Shown here in pieces: positions 53,611 to 64,000 of a stretch of DNA of 64,000 nucleotides. Below the pieces are notes generated by a model that was given only the letters and a program-made list of their open reading frames with translations, had not been told where the DNA came from and made no database searches. This DNA comes from Thinopyrum elongatum (Eukaryota; Streptophyta; Magnoliopsida; Poales; Poaceae): contig CM022302.1 of NCBI GenBank assembly GCA_011799875.1, forward strand, positions 52,799,104 to 52,863,103. The letters are read 5' to 3'. Numbering within the stretch: position 1 is the first letter of the stretch; every line of letters starts with the position of its first letter. A program made the translations under genes and the position numbers.

Positions 53611-54319
53611 AGTAAGGCCTTTCTCTGCATAATAAGGTTGCTATCATAAGGGGCAATATAACGTGACGTTCTTTTTGCACTAAGAGTTTGTGCATCCAAA
53701 AATAGAAAGCGCATGACAACCTCTGCCTCCCTCTGCGAAGGGCCTATCTTTTAATTTTATGTATTTACTTTTTATGCAAGAGTCCAAGTGTTCTCCTCTA
53801 TTCATTTTTTATTTTTCTCTTTTGCAAGAATCATGTGGTCGGGAAAGATCTAAGCAATATATATCCAGTTGGATATGAGTGATCATGAGTTATTATTGTT
53901 GACATCACCCTTGAGGTGAATAAGTTGGGAGGCGAAACTATAAGCCCCTATCTTTCTATGTGTCTGGCTGAAACTTTTTGCTCCATATATATGTTATGAG
54001 TGTCAGCAGTCATAGAAGACTAAATGATGGTTGAGTATGTGGACTTGCCAAAGAGGCTCCGACACGAGACCCTTCCTGAAAATATGATAAATTGCAATTG
54101 CATTGTTGACTAGGAACATAGTTTGCTAGTTTTCAAGAAAGTTTATGCCTTATACTTCGATGTTGTAATGAATTATTACTTGCTCATGAGAAGTTTTATG
54201 ATAAAGTTTATTGCTGTTATAATAATAAGCATGATGCTACCTCTCTCTCTAAACATGTGGTCATGATTTTCGATATCGGCTTTCGCTTGAGGACAAGCGA
54301 GGTCTAAGCTTGGGGGAGT
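53611..54319 (+). other. 3' non-coding part of an Athila-like Gypsy element
   Basis: Includes GCGCATGACAACCTCTGCC, TGCGAAGGGCCTATC and, at the end, GCTTGAGGACAAGCGAGG followed by AAGCTTGGGGGAGT (54306-54319), the polypurine tract used by Sabrina-type elements before a TGATACG LTR. I recall these blocks from such elements. The sharp start at about 53610 cuts the F-box gene. Confidence 0.7.
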
Positions 54320-55856
54320 TGATACGTTCATTTTGCATCATGTTTTTCTACTGTTATTTATAGTATTTTTGTGCAATATAACACTTTATGGAGTAATTCT
54401 AATGCCTTTTCTCTCATAATATGCAAGGTTTACACAAAGAGGGAGATTGCCGGCAGCTGGAATTCTGGACCAGAAAAGCTATGTCCGAGATACCTATTCT
54501 GCACATCTCCAAATGAGTTAAAATTTTACGGAGAATTATTTTAGAATATATAAGAAATATTGGAGAAAAGAAATACCAGAGGGGGCCACCCAGGTGCTCA
54601 CTAGGCACTAGAGCGCGCCAAACCAACCCCCCACCCCTCCCCCCCCTGGCGCGCCCTGGTGGGTAGTGGGCCCCCTGGCCAGCCTCCGGTGCCCATCTTC
54701 TTGTATATAAGGTCATTTACCCTAGAAAAAAAAATAAGGAGAGGACTTTTAGGACGGAGCGCCGCCGTCTCGAGGCGGAACTTGGGCAGGAGCACTTTTG
54801 CTCTCCGGCGGAGCGATTCTGCCGGGGATACTTCCCTTCGGGAGGGGGAAATCGAAGCTATCGTCATCACCAACAACCCTCTCATTGTGGTAGGGCCAAT
54901 CTCCATCAACATCTTCAACAGCACCATCTCATCTGAAAACCCTACTTCACCTCTTGTGTTCAATCTTGTCATCAAAACCTCAGATTGGTACATGTGGGTG
55001 ACTAGTAGTGTTGATTACATCTTGTAGTTGATGCTAGCCGGTTATTTGGTAGAAGATTATATGTTCAGATCTATTATGATATTCAATACCCCTCTGATCT
55101 TGAGCATGAATGTGCTTTGGGAGTAGTTAATTTTGTTCTTGAGGACATGGGAGAAGTCTTGTCATAAGTAATCGTATGAATTTGATATTCTTTCGATATT
55201 GTGATGGTATGTATGTTGTGATTCCCTTAGTGGTGTTATGTGAACGTCGACTACATGAAACTTCACCATCTTTGGGCCTAAGGGAATGCATTGTGGAGTA
55301 GTTATTAGATGATGGGTTGCTAGAGTGACAGAAGCTTAAACTCTAGTTTATGCGCTATTCCGTAAGGGGCTGACTTGGATCCATATGTTTAATGCTATGC
55401 TTAGATTTTATCTTAATTCTTCTTTCGTAGTTGCGGATGCTTGCGAGAGGGGTTAATCATAAGTGGGAGGCTTGTTCAAGTAAGAACAGCACCCAAGCAC
55501 CAGTTCACCAACATATCAAATTATCAAAGTAGTGAACGCGAATCAAACAAACATGATAAAAGTGACTAGATGAAATTTCCATGTGTCCTCAAGAACGCCT
55601 TGCTTGCTATAAGAGATTGTTTTGGCTTGTCCTTTGCTACAAAAAGGATTGGGCTACCTTGGTGCACCTAATGTTACTATTGCTACTTATTACATGCTAC
55701 AAATTATCTTGCTATCAAACTACCTATTATAGACAATTTCACTACCTGCAGAAATTGCCTTGCTAAAAACCGCTTGTCATTTCCTTCTGCTCCTTGTTGG
55801 GTTCGACACTCTTATTGAAAGGACTACGATTGATCCCCTATACTTGTGGTTCATCA
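54320..55856 (+). repeat. 3' LTR of the Athila-like element (about 1537 bp)
   Basis: Starts TGATACGTTCATTTTGCATC, ends CTTGTGGTTCATCA. It holds GGTTTACACAAAGAGGGAG, a TATA box at 54704-54711, a GGCGGAACTTGG block, and the long AT-rich end with GGGTTCGACACTCTTATTG. The style is that of Sabrina-type LTRs. It is followed at once by the pol gene of chromovirus E, so the element was inserted there; the 5' LTR is not next to it. Confidence 0.82.
54704..54711 (+). promoter_or_regulatory. TATA box of the Athila-like LTR
   Basis: TATATAAG in CTTCTTGTATATAAGGTC. Confidence 0.55.
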
Positions 55857-57776
55857 CACACAAGGACTTCATGATCTATTGCTATTCCTCTCGGCAAGGA
55901 TTAGGTTGTGTCCTGATGCAAGAGCGTAAAGTGATTGCTTATGGCTCTCTAGTTGCATCCTCATGAAGAGAACTATCCAACGAATGATCTCGAACTTGCT
56001 GGAGTTATCTATGCTCTGAAGTTATGGTGACAGTACCTCCTTGGTAGCCGTTGTGAGATCTTCACAGATCATCAAAGTCTGAAGAACTTATTCTCTCAGC
56101 TGGATCTGAACCTTCATCGGCAAAGATAGATGGAGGCAATATCAGACTATAATGTGGGTATTTCGTATACCCCAGGCAAGGCTAACATAATGGCTGATGC
56201 CTTGAGCCGCAAGTCCTATTGCAACAACCTCATGGTAGAGCAAGCTCAGCCCCTTCTTCATGAAGAACAACGCAAGGTGAACCTCCATATTGTTCCTCAG
56301 GGTGCGCTCAATACCATGGTTGTTAAACCAGATCTTCTGGACAATATCAAGACTATTTAGAAGTATGACTCTGAAGTTGAGAAGATTACACGATATCTCG
56401 CTGAAGGAAGGCCCTCCTTCTTCACAGATGCTGATGATGGTGCCTTGTTCTTTAAAGGTCGCCTAGTGATTCCGAGAAAGGACAACCTAAATTTGACCCC
56501 GAAAGTTATGAAAGAAGCTCATGATACACCTCTATCTATTCATCCTGGTAGTACCAAGACGTACCAAGACATTCGTCAGAGACTCTGGTGGTCAAACATA
56601 AAGCAAGACATTGCTCCCTATGTTGCCGAGTGTGACGTTTGCCGTCGTTTCAAAGATGAACATCAAAGACCTGCTAGAACTCTACAACCACTTGCTATTC
56701 CTGAATGGAAATGGGACAATGTTGAGATGGACTTCATCACTGGTTTTCCCAAATCGAAGAAGTGTCATGATGCTATTCTAGTTGTCATTGACCGACTTTC
56801 GAAGGTTGCTCACTTTCTACCCGTCAAGGAAACCATCACTGCTAGTCAGCTGGCAGATCTGTATGTTTCCAGAATCGTTTCACTCCACGGGATTCCATTG
56901 GTAATTAGCTCAGACCGTGGCAGCCTCTTCACTTCAAGAGTCTGGGCAAGTTTTCAAGAAGCTATGGGAACGCATCTGTCCTTTAGCACTGCTTTTCACC
57001 CTCAATCCCAAGGTCAAGTTGAACGAGTCAACCAAATTCTTGAAGACATGCTTCGAACTTGTGTCATTTCCTTTGGCAAGAAATGGGAGGAATCTCTCCC
57101 GTATGGTGAATTCTCATGAAACAATAGCTATCAAGCTAGTCTGAAGATGGCACCCTTCGAAGTATTGTATGGACGAAAGAGCCGAACTCCTCTCAATTGG
57201 TCAGAAACTGCGGAACGACCGCCCTTCAGTCCGGATATTATCCAACATGCCGAAGAACAAGTCCGCATTATTCGTGAGACTCTGAAGACTGCTTAGTCTC
57301 GTCAGAAGAGTTAGTATGACCGACATCACCAAGAGATGGTCTATCAACCTAGCGAAAAGGCTTATCTTCGTGTCACACCGATGAAAGGTGCTCACCGTTT
57401 CGGGATCAAGGGCAAGCTAGCTCCTCGCTATATTGGTCGTTTCCCCATTCTCGAAAGACGTGGAAAAGTGGCATATCAATTGGAACTGCCGTTGAACCTA
57501 TCTCAGGTTCACGGTGCCTTCCATGTGTCACAACTCCGTCGCTGCTTCAAGGACCCTATCCGAGCAGTGGATCATGAAGTGCTTGAATTGCAATAAGACC
57601 TCTCTTATAAAGAGCATCTGGTCCGTATTCTTGATCAAGCTGAATGTCGCATCCGTCAGAAGGCAATCAAATTGCTTAAAGTTCAGTGGTCGAACCATTC
57701 TGAAGACGAAGCCACTTGGGGACACGAGGATCGTCTTTGTGATGAATACCCCACTTTGTTTCCGTCTACCTCCTAA
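55857..57776 (+). pseudogene. Chromovirus E pol end: RNase H, integrase, chromodomain
   Basis: RNase H starts mid-domain (KDFMIYCYSSRQGLGCVLM), shifts frame near 55955, then one frame runs to TAA 57774-57776 with stops near 56023, at 56358, 57117, 57294 and 57594. It contains [17 protein letters not shown], the zinc finger (HDTPLSIHPGSTKTYQDIR, CDVCRRFKDEHQ), the core (MDFITGFPKSKK, VISSDRGSLFTS, FHPQSQGQVERVNQIL), GVFHVSQLRR-type sequence as GAFHVSQLRRCFKDPI, and a chromodomain-like end with KLLKVQWSNHSEDEATW. The family is Tekay/Del-like. Its 5' part is missing, cut by the Athila-like LTR. Confidence 0.85.
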
Positions 57777-57810
57777 ATCTCAGGACGAGATTTTTTTAGT
57801 AGAGAAGATT

Positions 57811-59338
57811 TGTAACACCTCGATAACCAAGCTACAGTGATCTCTGGCTAATGGTTGTCATGTCATCATGATTACTATGATAATTGCCACTCATTTCAAA
57901 TCAACTCCAAAAATCCAATTTAAATTGCAAGTGAGAAAACTTTTCTTCAAATGGTCAAACAAAAATGTTCACAATATTATGAATAATCCCTTGGTATTTG
58001 TCGAAGAGGAACCAACATTAAATGGATTTTTAAATTGCCCCAAGAAATATTTTAGTGGATCAGCAGGATTAAATAAACACATTTTAATTCAAATATAAAT
58101 TTGAACAGTTCAAATTGACCTCAAACCTTTTTTGTGCAGCCCTGTAAGATAGCCTAGTATTTATGTGGTAAGTCTCTCAATTAACAAAAATTATCTGACA
58201 GCAAAAAGTAAATGCAAAACATTGGAGAAATTACCAAAATAGTAAATAAAATAAAATAAAAAGAGAAAGGCCTGCACTACAGTGCACTTGTAGCCCAATG
58301 CTACAGTGCCAGCCCAAACCCACAATGTCCTTTTCCCCCAACTCTGTACAGAGTCAGGGAGGCCATGGCGTGGTGGACGCGCGCTCGCCGTCCACGCCGA
58401 TGACTAACGCCGTGTCGAGCATCTGGCGGAACCCCGCGATGGATAAGAACACCCGCATGCCCTGGACGAACCCTAGCCCCTTTCATCTCGTCCCTTGCGC
58501 CGCTGCCCTCTCTCCCGCACGCGCCCGAGGCCTTCGTCGCCGCTCCGCAGCTGCTGTCGTGCTCCGAAGCCACCCCGTGCGGCCCGTGCATGTCCAGCGC
58601 CTCCTCGCCGTCGACTACATCGACTATGCCCTCGAGTATGAGCTCCTCGCCATGACAACAACCGGATCGACCCCGTCTACGCCCGTCGGCCTCGCCCTGC
58701 TTCGCCGCAGTCCCGCTTCTCTGGCAACCCCCCCCCCCCCCCCGACCCATCTGAGCTCGTCCCTGCGCCGCTATGAGGCCCTCCTCCGCTAACCCCCTTC
58801 TCCCCCTCTGTCCGTCGCACCGCCCCACGCCGCCGTGTGCGCCTGCCCGCACCCATGTGCGCCTACTGCCGCTTGTGCGTGCCCACCGATGCCTCGTGTG
58901 CGCGCCCGCCCGCGCTTGGCCGCAGCCCGCCTCTGCCGCACGCGCCCGCGATGCTCCCCAGCCGGGCCCGACCGCGTGCCCGCATCCGCATGGCGATCCC
59001 TGCTGCTGCTCGCCCTGCGCGCTTGGCCGCACTGCTCGCTAGCCCCGCCGTGCACCGTGCCCATCCGCGCCTACCTGCTGCTCGCTGCTACCCGCCGCAA
59101 CCGCCCACGCCAGGCCGCGCCCACCCCCGTGCCCGCTCGCCCCGCTGCCTACCGCCGCCGCCGCCCCTGCCTCACGCCTCCGGACGCCGCTCCCCGCGCC
59201 CACCTCCGACTGCCGCCCTGGCCTGCGCACTTGTTGCTCCGGCCTGCCGCGCCGTGGCCGTGCATGTGCATGCCCGCCTCCTGGTGGCCGGCCAGTGCCA
59301 CCACCACGTGTGGCCGGCCTAATTTAATTAGGGCCTAA
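57811..59338 (+). repeat. Chromovirus E 3' LTR, first 1528 bp
   Basis: Starts TGTAACACCTCGATAACC. An AT-rich start (57811-58260) is followed by a GC-rich block (58340-59320) with a 15-17 base C-run near 58728. The layout is that of element D but the sequence is a different family. Frames in the GC-rich block are low complexity. Confidence 0.78.
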
Positions 59339-59617
59339 TGTGGTGCCCCCGAATCAATCGTACACTAATCATACACGCAAACGTGTACGATCAAGCACAG
59401 GGACTCACGGGAAGATATCACAACACAACTCTAACACAATTTAAACGGAGGTCCACAATATTACAAACCTGGGATCCGAAGATCCGAATACATAAGTCAG
59501 TCATAGAAATATTATCTGAGTACAGACATAGTTAGACAAGTTTTGCCTTAAGAAGGCTAGCACAAACAGCGACACTAGATCGAAAGGCGTTGGCCTCCTG
59601 CCTGGGAGCCTCCGATC

Positions 59618-59731
59618 CTACTCCTGGTCATCTGGCTTGATCCAGTAGTAAGTACCCTCTGGACCCTCCTGGTAGTAGGCTCCGGTGGTGGCATCTGGCT
59701 CCTGGACTCCATCGTCTGATGTATCATCAAA
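59618..59731 (-). other. Short acidic Tyr-rich reading frame near the end of chromovirus F LTR
   Basis: 38 codons with no internal stop from TTT at 59731 to TAG at 59620-59618: FDDTSDDGVQEPDA, GAYYQEGPEGTYYW and the end KPDDQE. In element D LTRs the matching stretch (12776-12668 and 22062-21953) has the same end, TDDQE-stop, but is frameshifted. It follows a pyrimidine-rich, acceptor-like tract. It may be the last exon of a spliced LTR gene. Confidence 0.4.
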
Positions 59732-61228
59732 GTGGGGTATATGGGGAAAAGAGAAAGTAAAGCAACCGTGAGTACTCATCCGAAGTACTCAGCAAGCAAG
59801 GATCTATACTACATATGCAACATTATCAATGGAGAAAGGCTGTATAGGTGGACTGGGCTGCAGAAATGCCAGAATAGAGAGAAGGCCTAGTCCTATCGAA
59901 GACTAGCATCTTCAAACATCTTCACAAGGCCATCATCTTGCAGCAGTAGAAGAGAGTGGAATAGCATTTTATTTAGCAAACATGTTGAAGTATAGCTTAA
60001 AGATCCTTCCTCGACTCCCAAGCGAGAAAGCGATCCCGAAGCTTCAATTAAGTAACAAGTATCCAGTTTAAGTAGTAGATTGGGATACACAAACTGAGCG
60101 TCCTTTACCGTAGGACCGGCTATCGATAGAAGATTCATCCCTGCAGGGGTGCACTACTGTTACCCAACACGCTCGATCAACTCTGGCCGGACACACTTGC
60201 TGGGTAATTCCCGTCCTCGGAAGATCAACACAAAGCAGCGCTCTACCTAGGCTCGGCAGAGAGGTCAGCACGCCGGACTAACCTATGCACCCAGAGGTCT
60301 CAGGCCATCGCCCTGGGCACCCTGCGCATTGCGAGACTGGCCGGGGTGCAGGCGCGACACTGAACTCGTCAGTGAAGTATCCAGCCCAATCCCGACAATC
60401 AGCCCGCACGGTGAATTGTGACGTCAGACGAGCTTTCGGAGAAACGTACTTCGTAGAGGGTCCCATAACCATTATCCCGCGTGGTGGTAGTGCGTATAGG
60501 GCACGTCGACCCACTCAGATCACACACCCAAATCCAATAATCTCAATTAGTATCAAGCGGAGACAATCAGAGTCTCTGATGCTCCGCCACAATGTCACAC
60601 TCGAGTGCCCTTCCGGCACACCCGAACTCATAGATCCCCAGCGGGTACCCACCATGGTGGACCCGCCTGTAACAAAGGTCAAGTAATCGTGTGGTCATAA
60701 CATCAAGGGGGAAACCCGAGGAATCACCCTCGGCGGATTCCACTCGACGAAATCATCAGGGCGAACGTATGAGGTATCACCCTCGAGGTTCACACTGAGG
60801 GTGGCATCACAGAGTCGTATGGGAAGTGGAGAAGGAGGAATCACCCTCGATGACCACGACCGAACAGCTACACTGCAGAGTATTCATCGGGAGTGCGTTA
60901 CGAGGTATCACCCTCGGCACTCGATAGTAACAATGCAGAGTCGTACAACTAAGCGGGTGTGAAGTGAGGTGTCGGTCTCTGGTCGACGATCACGTTGATC
61001 GGGTCGTCGATGATCAAGCAGGGGCAACAAGGGAAAAGTGGTGGGGTCACTGATGGTTCATTCCAACCTAAACTAAACAGTTTATCATAGGCAGGTAAGG
61101 TAGCAATGAACAGGTTACAACAGCAGGCTATGCATCAGAATAGGAGCATACATTAACAGTAGCAAAATCTAATGCAAGCAGGAGAATAGAATGGGCGATA
61201 TCTGGAATGCTCAAGGGGGGGGGCTTGC

Positions 61229-61318
61229 CTGGTTGCTCTGGCAAGAGGGGAAGGTCGTCAACGGGCTGCTCGTCGGTAGAGTAGTCGTATCCTGGTGCAG
61301 CGTCGTCGGTCTCGGCGT
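61229..61318 (-). other. 90-nt exon-like cassette in chromovirus F LTR
   Basis: Same acceptor (TCTCTCGATAG) and GC donor (CAG|GCAAGC) as in element D, same length and phases, but encoding a different acidic peptide: AETDDAAPGYDYSTDEQP and ending PEQP. Upstream GTGAGC donor at 62488. This is the best evidence that the cassette is kept as coding sequence. Confidence 0.55.
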
Positions 61319-63480
61319 CTATCGAGAGAGAGAAGGAGGGGGAGAGAAACAATAAATTCACGGCAATAATGCAAACAACATGTATGAAATGCCTAAATGA
61401 TATGCCGGGGTGTTCTACTGCCTAACTAAATGATTTAGTTAATTTAGGAATTTATTTGGATTTATTTAATTAAAGTTGGGCACTATTCATTTACTGAAAA
61501 CGGTCTAAAAGTTCAATGTTCTTATAGCTGCGGGCGTCTAACGGGAATACGGAGGACGTATTCGGGTTCGTATCGAAATTCTGAGCAAGTTTCATATATA
61601 AATTATTTTCATCGGAGTTACGGTTTATTTAATATGATTTTCTAAAGTTTAAAACATTTTCTGGATTTATTTATTAATTTAAATCAACACTATCCGAAAC
61701 AGTGTTGCGATGACATCAGCATGACCTAAGCATGACATCAGCAGGTCAACTCTGGCTGACCAGAGTCAAACCTGACAGGTGGGACCCACATGTCATTCAC
61801 TGTGGCTTAATCAGAGAGGTTAATTTAATCATTTGCGTTAATTAACAGGTGGGGCCCAGCAGTCAGTGACTGATTAGTATTTAATTAACTAATTAATAGA
61901 TTTTCTAATTATTTAAATTCAATTAAGCGACCGGGCCCCACATGTCAGTGAGACCGGGCGGCCACGTCAGCGTTGACCCCGGTCAACGGGGTCAAAGGGG
62001 CCCGCGGGGCCCCATAGTCAGTGGCACAGGGCGGGACCCACTGGTGCCACATCGGCGGTGGCCGGCGACGCGCCGGAGTAGCTCCGGCGAGCCAAATCGT
62101 GGCGGCGCGAGTCGGGCTTGGCTCGGGTTTCGCCTACGGTGGGTCTCAGGGGCTGGGGTAGGTCGCGTTCGACGCGGCTCGTCGTCGCGCGTCGAATGGC
62201 GGCGGTGCGGGGTGCTGGGGAGGCCGGAGCTGAGCGCCAGGAGATCGTCGGCGGCGAGGTTCTCGGGCGAGCTACGGGATCGACAAAATAGCGCGCGTTC
62301 AAGCGTTGTGAGGAGGTAGGCGGGGTCCATGTGACGCGGCGAAGCAAATGGGCAACAGCACATGACCAAATGGTCGCCGGACGGTCGCCGGCGACGAGGT
62401 CTGCGGCGGTGGGTGCGGCCTAACGCGGAGCGGTGGCTACGGTACGCTAGCGAGCTAATGGAGAGGGGGAGGAGGAGCAGGAGCTCACAGTGGGGCGTAG
62501 CCGTTCAAAGTGGGCTCGGGGAAGGCCTGGAGTAGCCGGAATCGACGACAGAGTGCGGCGGCGACCCGAGGAAGAAGACGGCGACGTGGGGGCGATGTAG
62601 GGCTCCCGGAGCTCAGGCTCGTGGTCGACGAGGACGGCGCATTGCGGTGGAGCTCGTGGACACAACGGGGAGGCGAACGGGGCACGGTGGCCGCGAGCTT
62701 CAGCGATGGCCGACCATGGCGGCGTCGGGCGAGGCGGGGGACGGGGGAAGAGGGGCAAAGGGGGCGGCTAGGGTTCATCCGCGGGGTCGAGGGGGGGTCC
62801 ATATCGGCGTCCGCGGCGCCACAGTGCTCGTTGTCGAGCAAAGGCGAGGGAGGGGGGCCGGGGCGGTGAGCGCGGGCGCGGGCGACAGCGCGGCGAGGTG
62901 AGCAGTGCGAGGTGAGGGACGGCATGGGAGTGGGCTGGGCCGCGACTGTAGCGATAGGCCGAATGTACAGTAGATCATTTAGGCCTTTTCCTTTTTCTCT
63001 TTTCTGTTTCTTTTTCTTTTCTGTTCTGTTAATTGTTTAGGCCCCAAATGGATTTTGTAAAAAGTGTGAGCTAGTCCTTAAATACCAGTGCACTATACCC
63101 TAACACCAAAAACTAGTTTGGGCAAAACATAATTTCATATTCGATCTAGATTAATTAAAAGGCTTGTAGATATTATTTTCAGCCACTGTTAAAAGAGGTT
63201 TGGGTCACCTAATTAATTTATCAAATGTTGGTTACAATTTTAGAATGGTCTCTGCAATATTTGTTATTTACTGAACATTTTAGTTTTTATGTTGGACAAC
63301 TTTTATATTTCACTTTCATTTAAATTTGAATTTGACTTCGGAGTTGAAATGCAATATGATGCAAATGATGATTATGCACTATTAATCATGCTAACATGTC
63401 ATTATCAAAAGTGATTACTGTTGCTAATCACCGGGGGTGTTACAATTCTCCTCATCTATTAAGAATTCTCGTCCCGAGAA

Positions 63481-64000
63481 TTAAGAGGAAGACTGAAAGA
63501 AAGAGGGGTATTCTTCACGAAGACGATCCTCGCGTTCCCAAGTGGCCTCATCTTCAGAATGATTTGACCACTGAACCTTGAGGAATTTGATTGACTTTTG
63601 ACGAGTCCGACGTTCAGTTTCATCAAGAACACGGATGGGATATTCTGGATAAGACAGATCTTCCCGTAATTCAACCACTTCATGATCCACAGCTCTAATA
63701 GGATCCTTGAAGCAGCGACGGAGTTGGGATACATGAAAGACGTCATGTACTTGAGAAAGATTTGGAGGCAATTGCAATTGATATGCCACTTCTCCTCGAC
63801 GGGCAAGAATACGGAACGGGCCAATGTAGCGAGGAGCTAACTTGCCTTTGATTCCAAACCTATGAGTGCCTTTCAACGGAGTGACGCGGAGGTAAGCTTG
63901 TTCGCCAGGTTGATAGACCATTTCCTGGTGCTTTTCGGTCATAGTTGCTCTTCTGACGAGACTGAGCAGTTTTCAAATGTTCATGGACAATGCGGACTTG
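63481..64000 (-). pseudogene. Chromovirus F integrase C-terminus and chromodomain
   Basis: The minus frame 63942-63481 reads MVYQPGEQAYLRVTPLKG, HRFGIKGKLAPRYIGPFRI, VFHVSQLRRCFKDPIRAVD and a full chromodomain-type end: YPIRVLDETERRTRQ, KFLKVQWSNHSEDEATWE, REEYPSFFQ. Upstream of 63942 the sequence continues as integrase in another frame (ATGACCGAAAAGC has one A too many), so there is a frameshift near 63935. Chromodomains of this lineage are thought to steer integration to heterochromatin. The rest of pol is outside the window. Confidence 0.82.

Larger units (their letters stand above)
55857..59338 (+). mobile_element. Chromovirus E, 3' part (pol end and start of 3' LTR)
   Basis: Consists of pol 55857-57776, a polypurine tract AGAGAAGATT at 57801-57810 and the LTR from 57811. 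The left side is cut by the Athila-like LTR at 55856, the right side by chromovirus F at 59339. The rest of its LTR should lie beyond the window. Confidence 0.8.
59339..63444 (-). repeat. Chromovirus F 3' LTR (4106 bp)
   Basis: Left end TGTGGTGCCCCCGAATC, right end CCGGGGGTGTTACA. It is related to, but clearly diverged from, the element D LTR, keeping ACTCACGGGAAGATATCACA, the GGATCTA-ACTACATATGCAAC block, repeated GGAATCACCCTCG blocks (60720-60930) and the 90-nt cassette. TGACATCAGCATGAC motifs at about 61712-61740. Confidence 0.88.
59339..64000 (-). mobile_element. Chromovirus F, minus strand, 3' end
   Basis: LTR 59339-63444 followed by a polypurine tract on the minus strand (rc of ATTCTCCTCA, 63445-63454) and the end of pol. 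It is inserted in the LTR of element E; CCTAA at 59334-59338 is the presumed TSD copy. The element continues past 64000. Confidence 0.85.

Noticed and set aside
58298..59338. Frames of 160-243 codons in element E LTR
   Set aside because: Low-complexity composition in a GC-rich LTR block, with frames on both strands and a C-run inside one of them.
1..64000. tRNA, rRNA, snoRNA or organellar insertions
   Set aside because: I saw no cloverleaf-like or rRNA-like sequence on reading; only PBS motifs, which are short tRNA complements. A tRNAscan or Infernal run would settle it.

Overview
The window looks like intergenic DNA from a large, repeat-rich grass genome, most likely Triticeae (wheat, Aegilops or barley group). 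The evidence is the content: Copia LTRs carrying the GCCCTAGAGGCAATAATAAA-type start typical of Angela/WIS/BARE elements, Tat-, Athila- and Tekay/Del-like Gypsy elements, a Stowaway MITE, a CACTA end and a LINE tail. I see no intact cellular gene, no rRNA or tRNA and no CRISPR. The only host-type gene is a broken F-box fragment near 53 kb. All element names are from memory of sequence features, not from a database search.

Layout. A Copia element (B, + strand, up to 44336) is the frame of the left two thirds. Its 5' LTR is cut by a Gypsy LTR end (1-459) and by a Tat-like Gypsy element (C, 1133-27556, TSD CCGGC). C is itself split by a 13.6-kb Tekay/Del-like chromovirus (D, minus strand, 12368-25956, TSD TCTCA). 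The 3' LTR of B is split by a second, older Copia (G, minus strand, 33964-43331, TSD GTAGG). From 44342 to 55856 lie the 5' and 3' parts of an Athila-like Gypsy element. Between those parts are a 420-bp solo LTR (TSD CTTAC), a truncated chromovirus LTR, an ATG-rich minisatellite running into a long palindrome, a CACTA end, a LINE tail, a Copia fragment, a perfect 72-bp Stowaway and the F-box fragment. The right end holds the pol end and LTR of chromovirus E (+), with chromovirus F (minus) inserted in that LTR and running off the window.

Most pol genes are dead. Copia B is one frame broken mainly by point stops and one shift; C, G and the integrase half of D are shredded by frameshifts; the gag-protease-RT frame of D is open for 938 codons. 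Two things stand out. First, element C carries on its antisense strand a seven-exon gene of 915 codons with phase-consistent GT-AG introns, its own TATA-like box, and only two in-frame stops; D inserted inside its first exon and the frame is restored if D and one TSD copy are removed. Second, the 4-kb LTRs of the chromoviruses contain, in three diverged families, a 90-nt exon-like cassette with the same acceptor, the same rare GC donor and the same reading phases, next to a shared upstream GTGAGC donor and a downstream short acidic, Tyr-rich reading frame. This suggests a spliced gene or leader inside the LTR.
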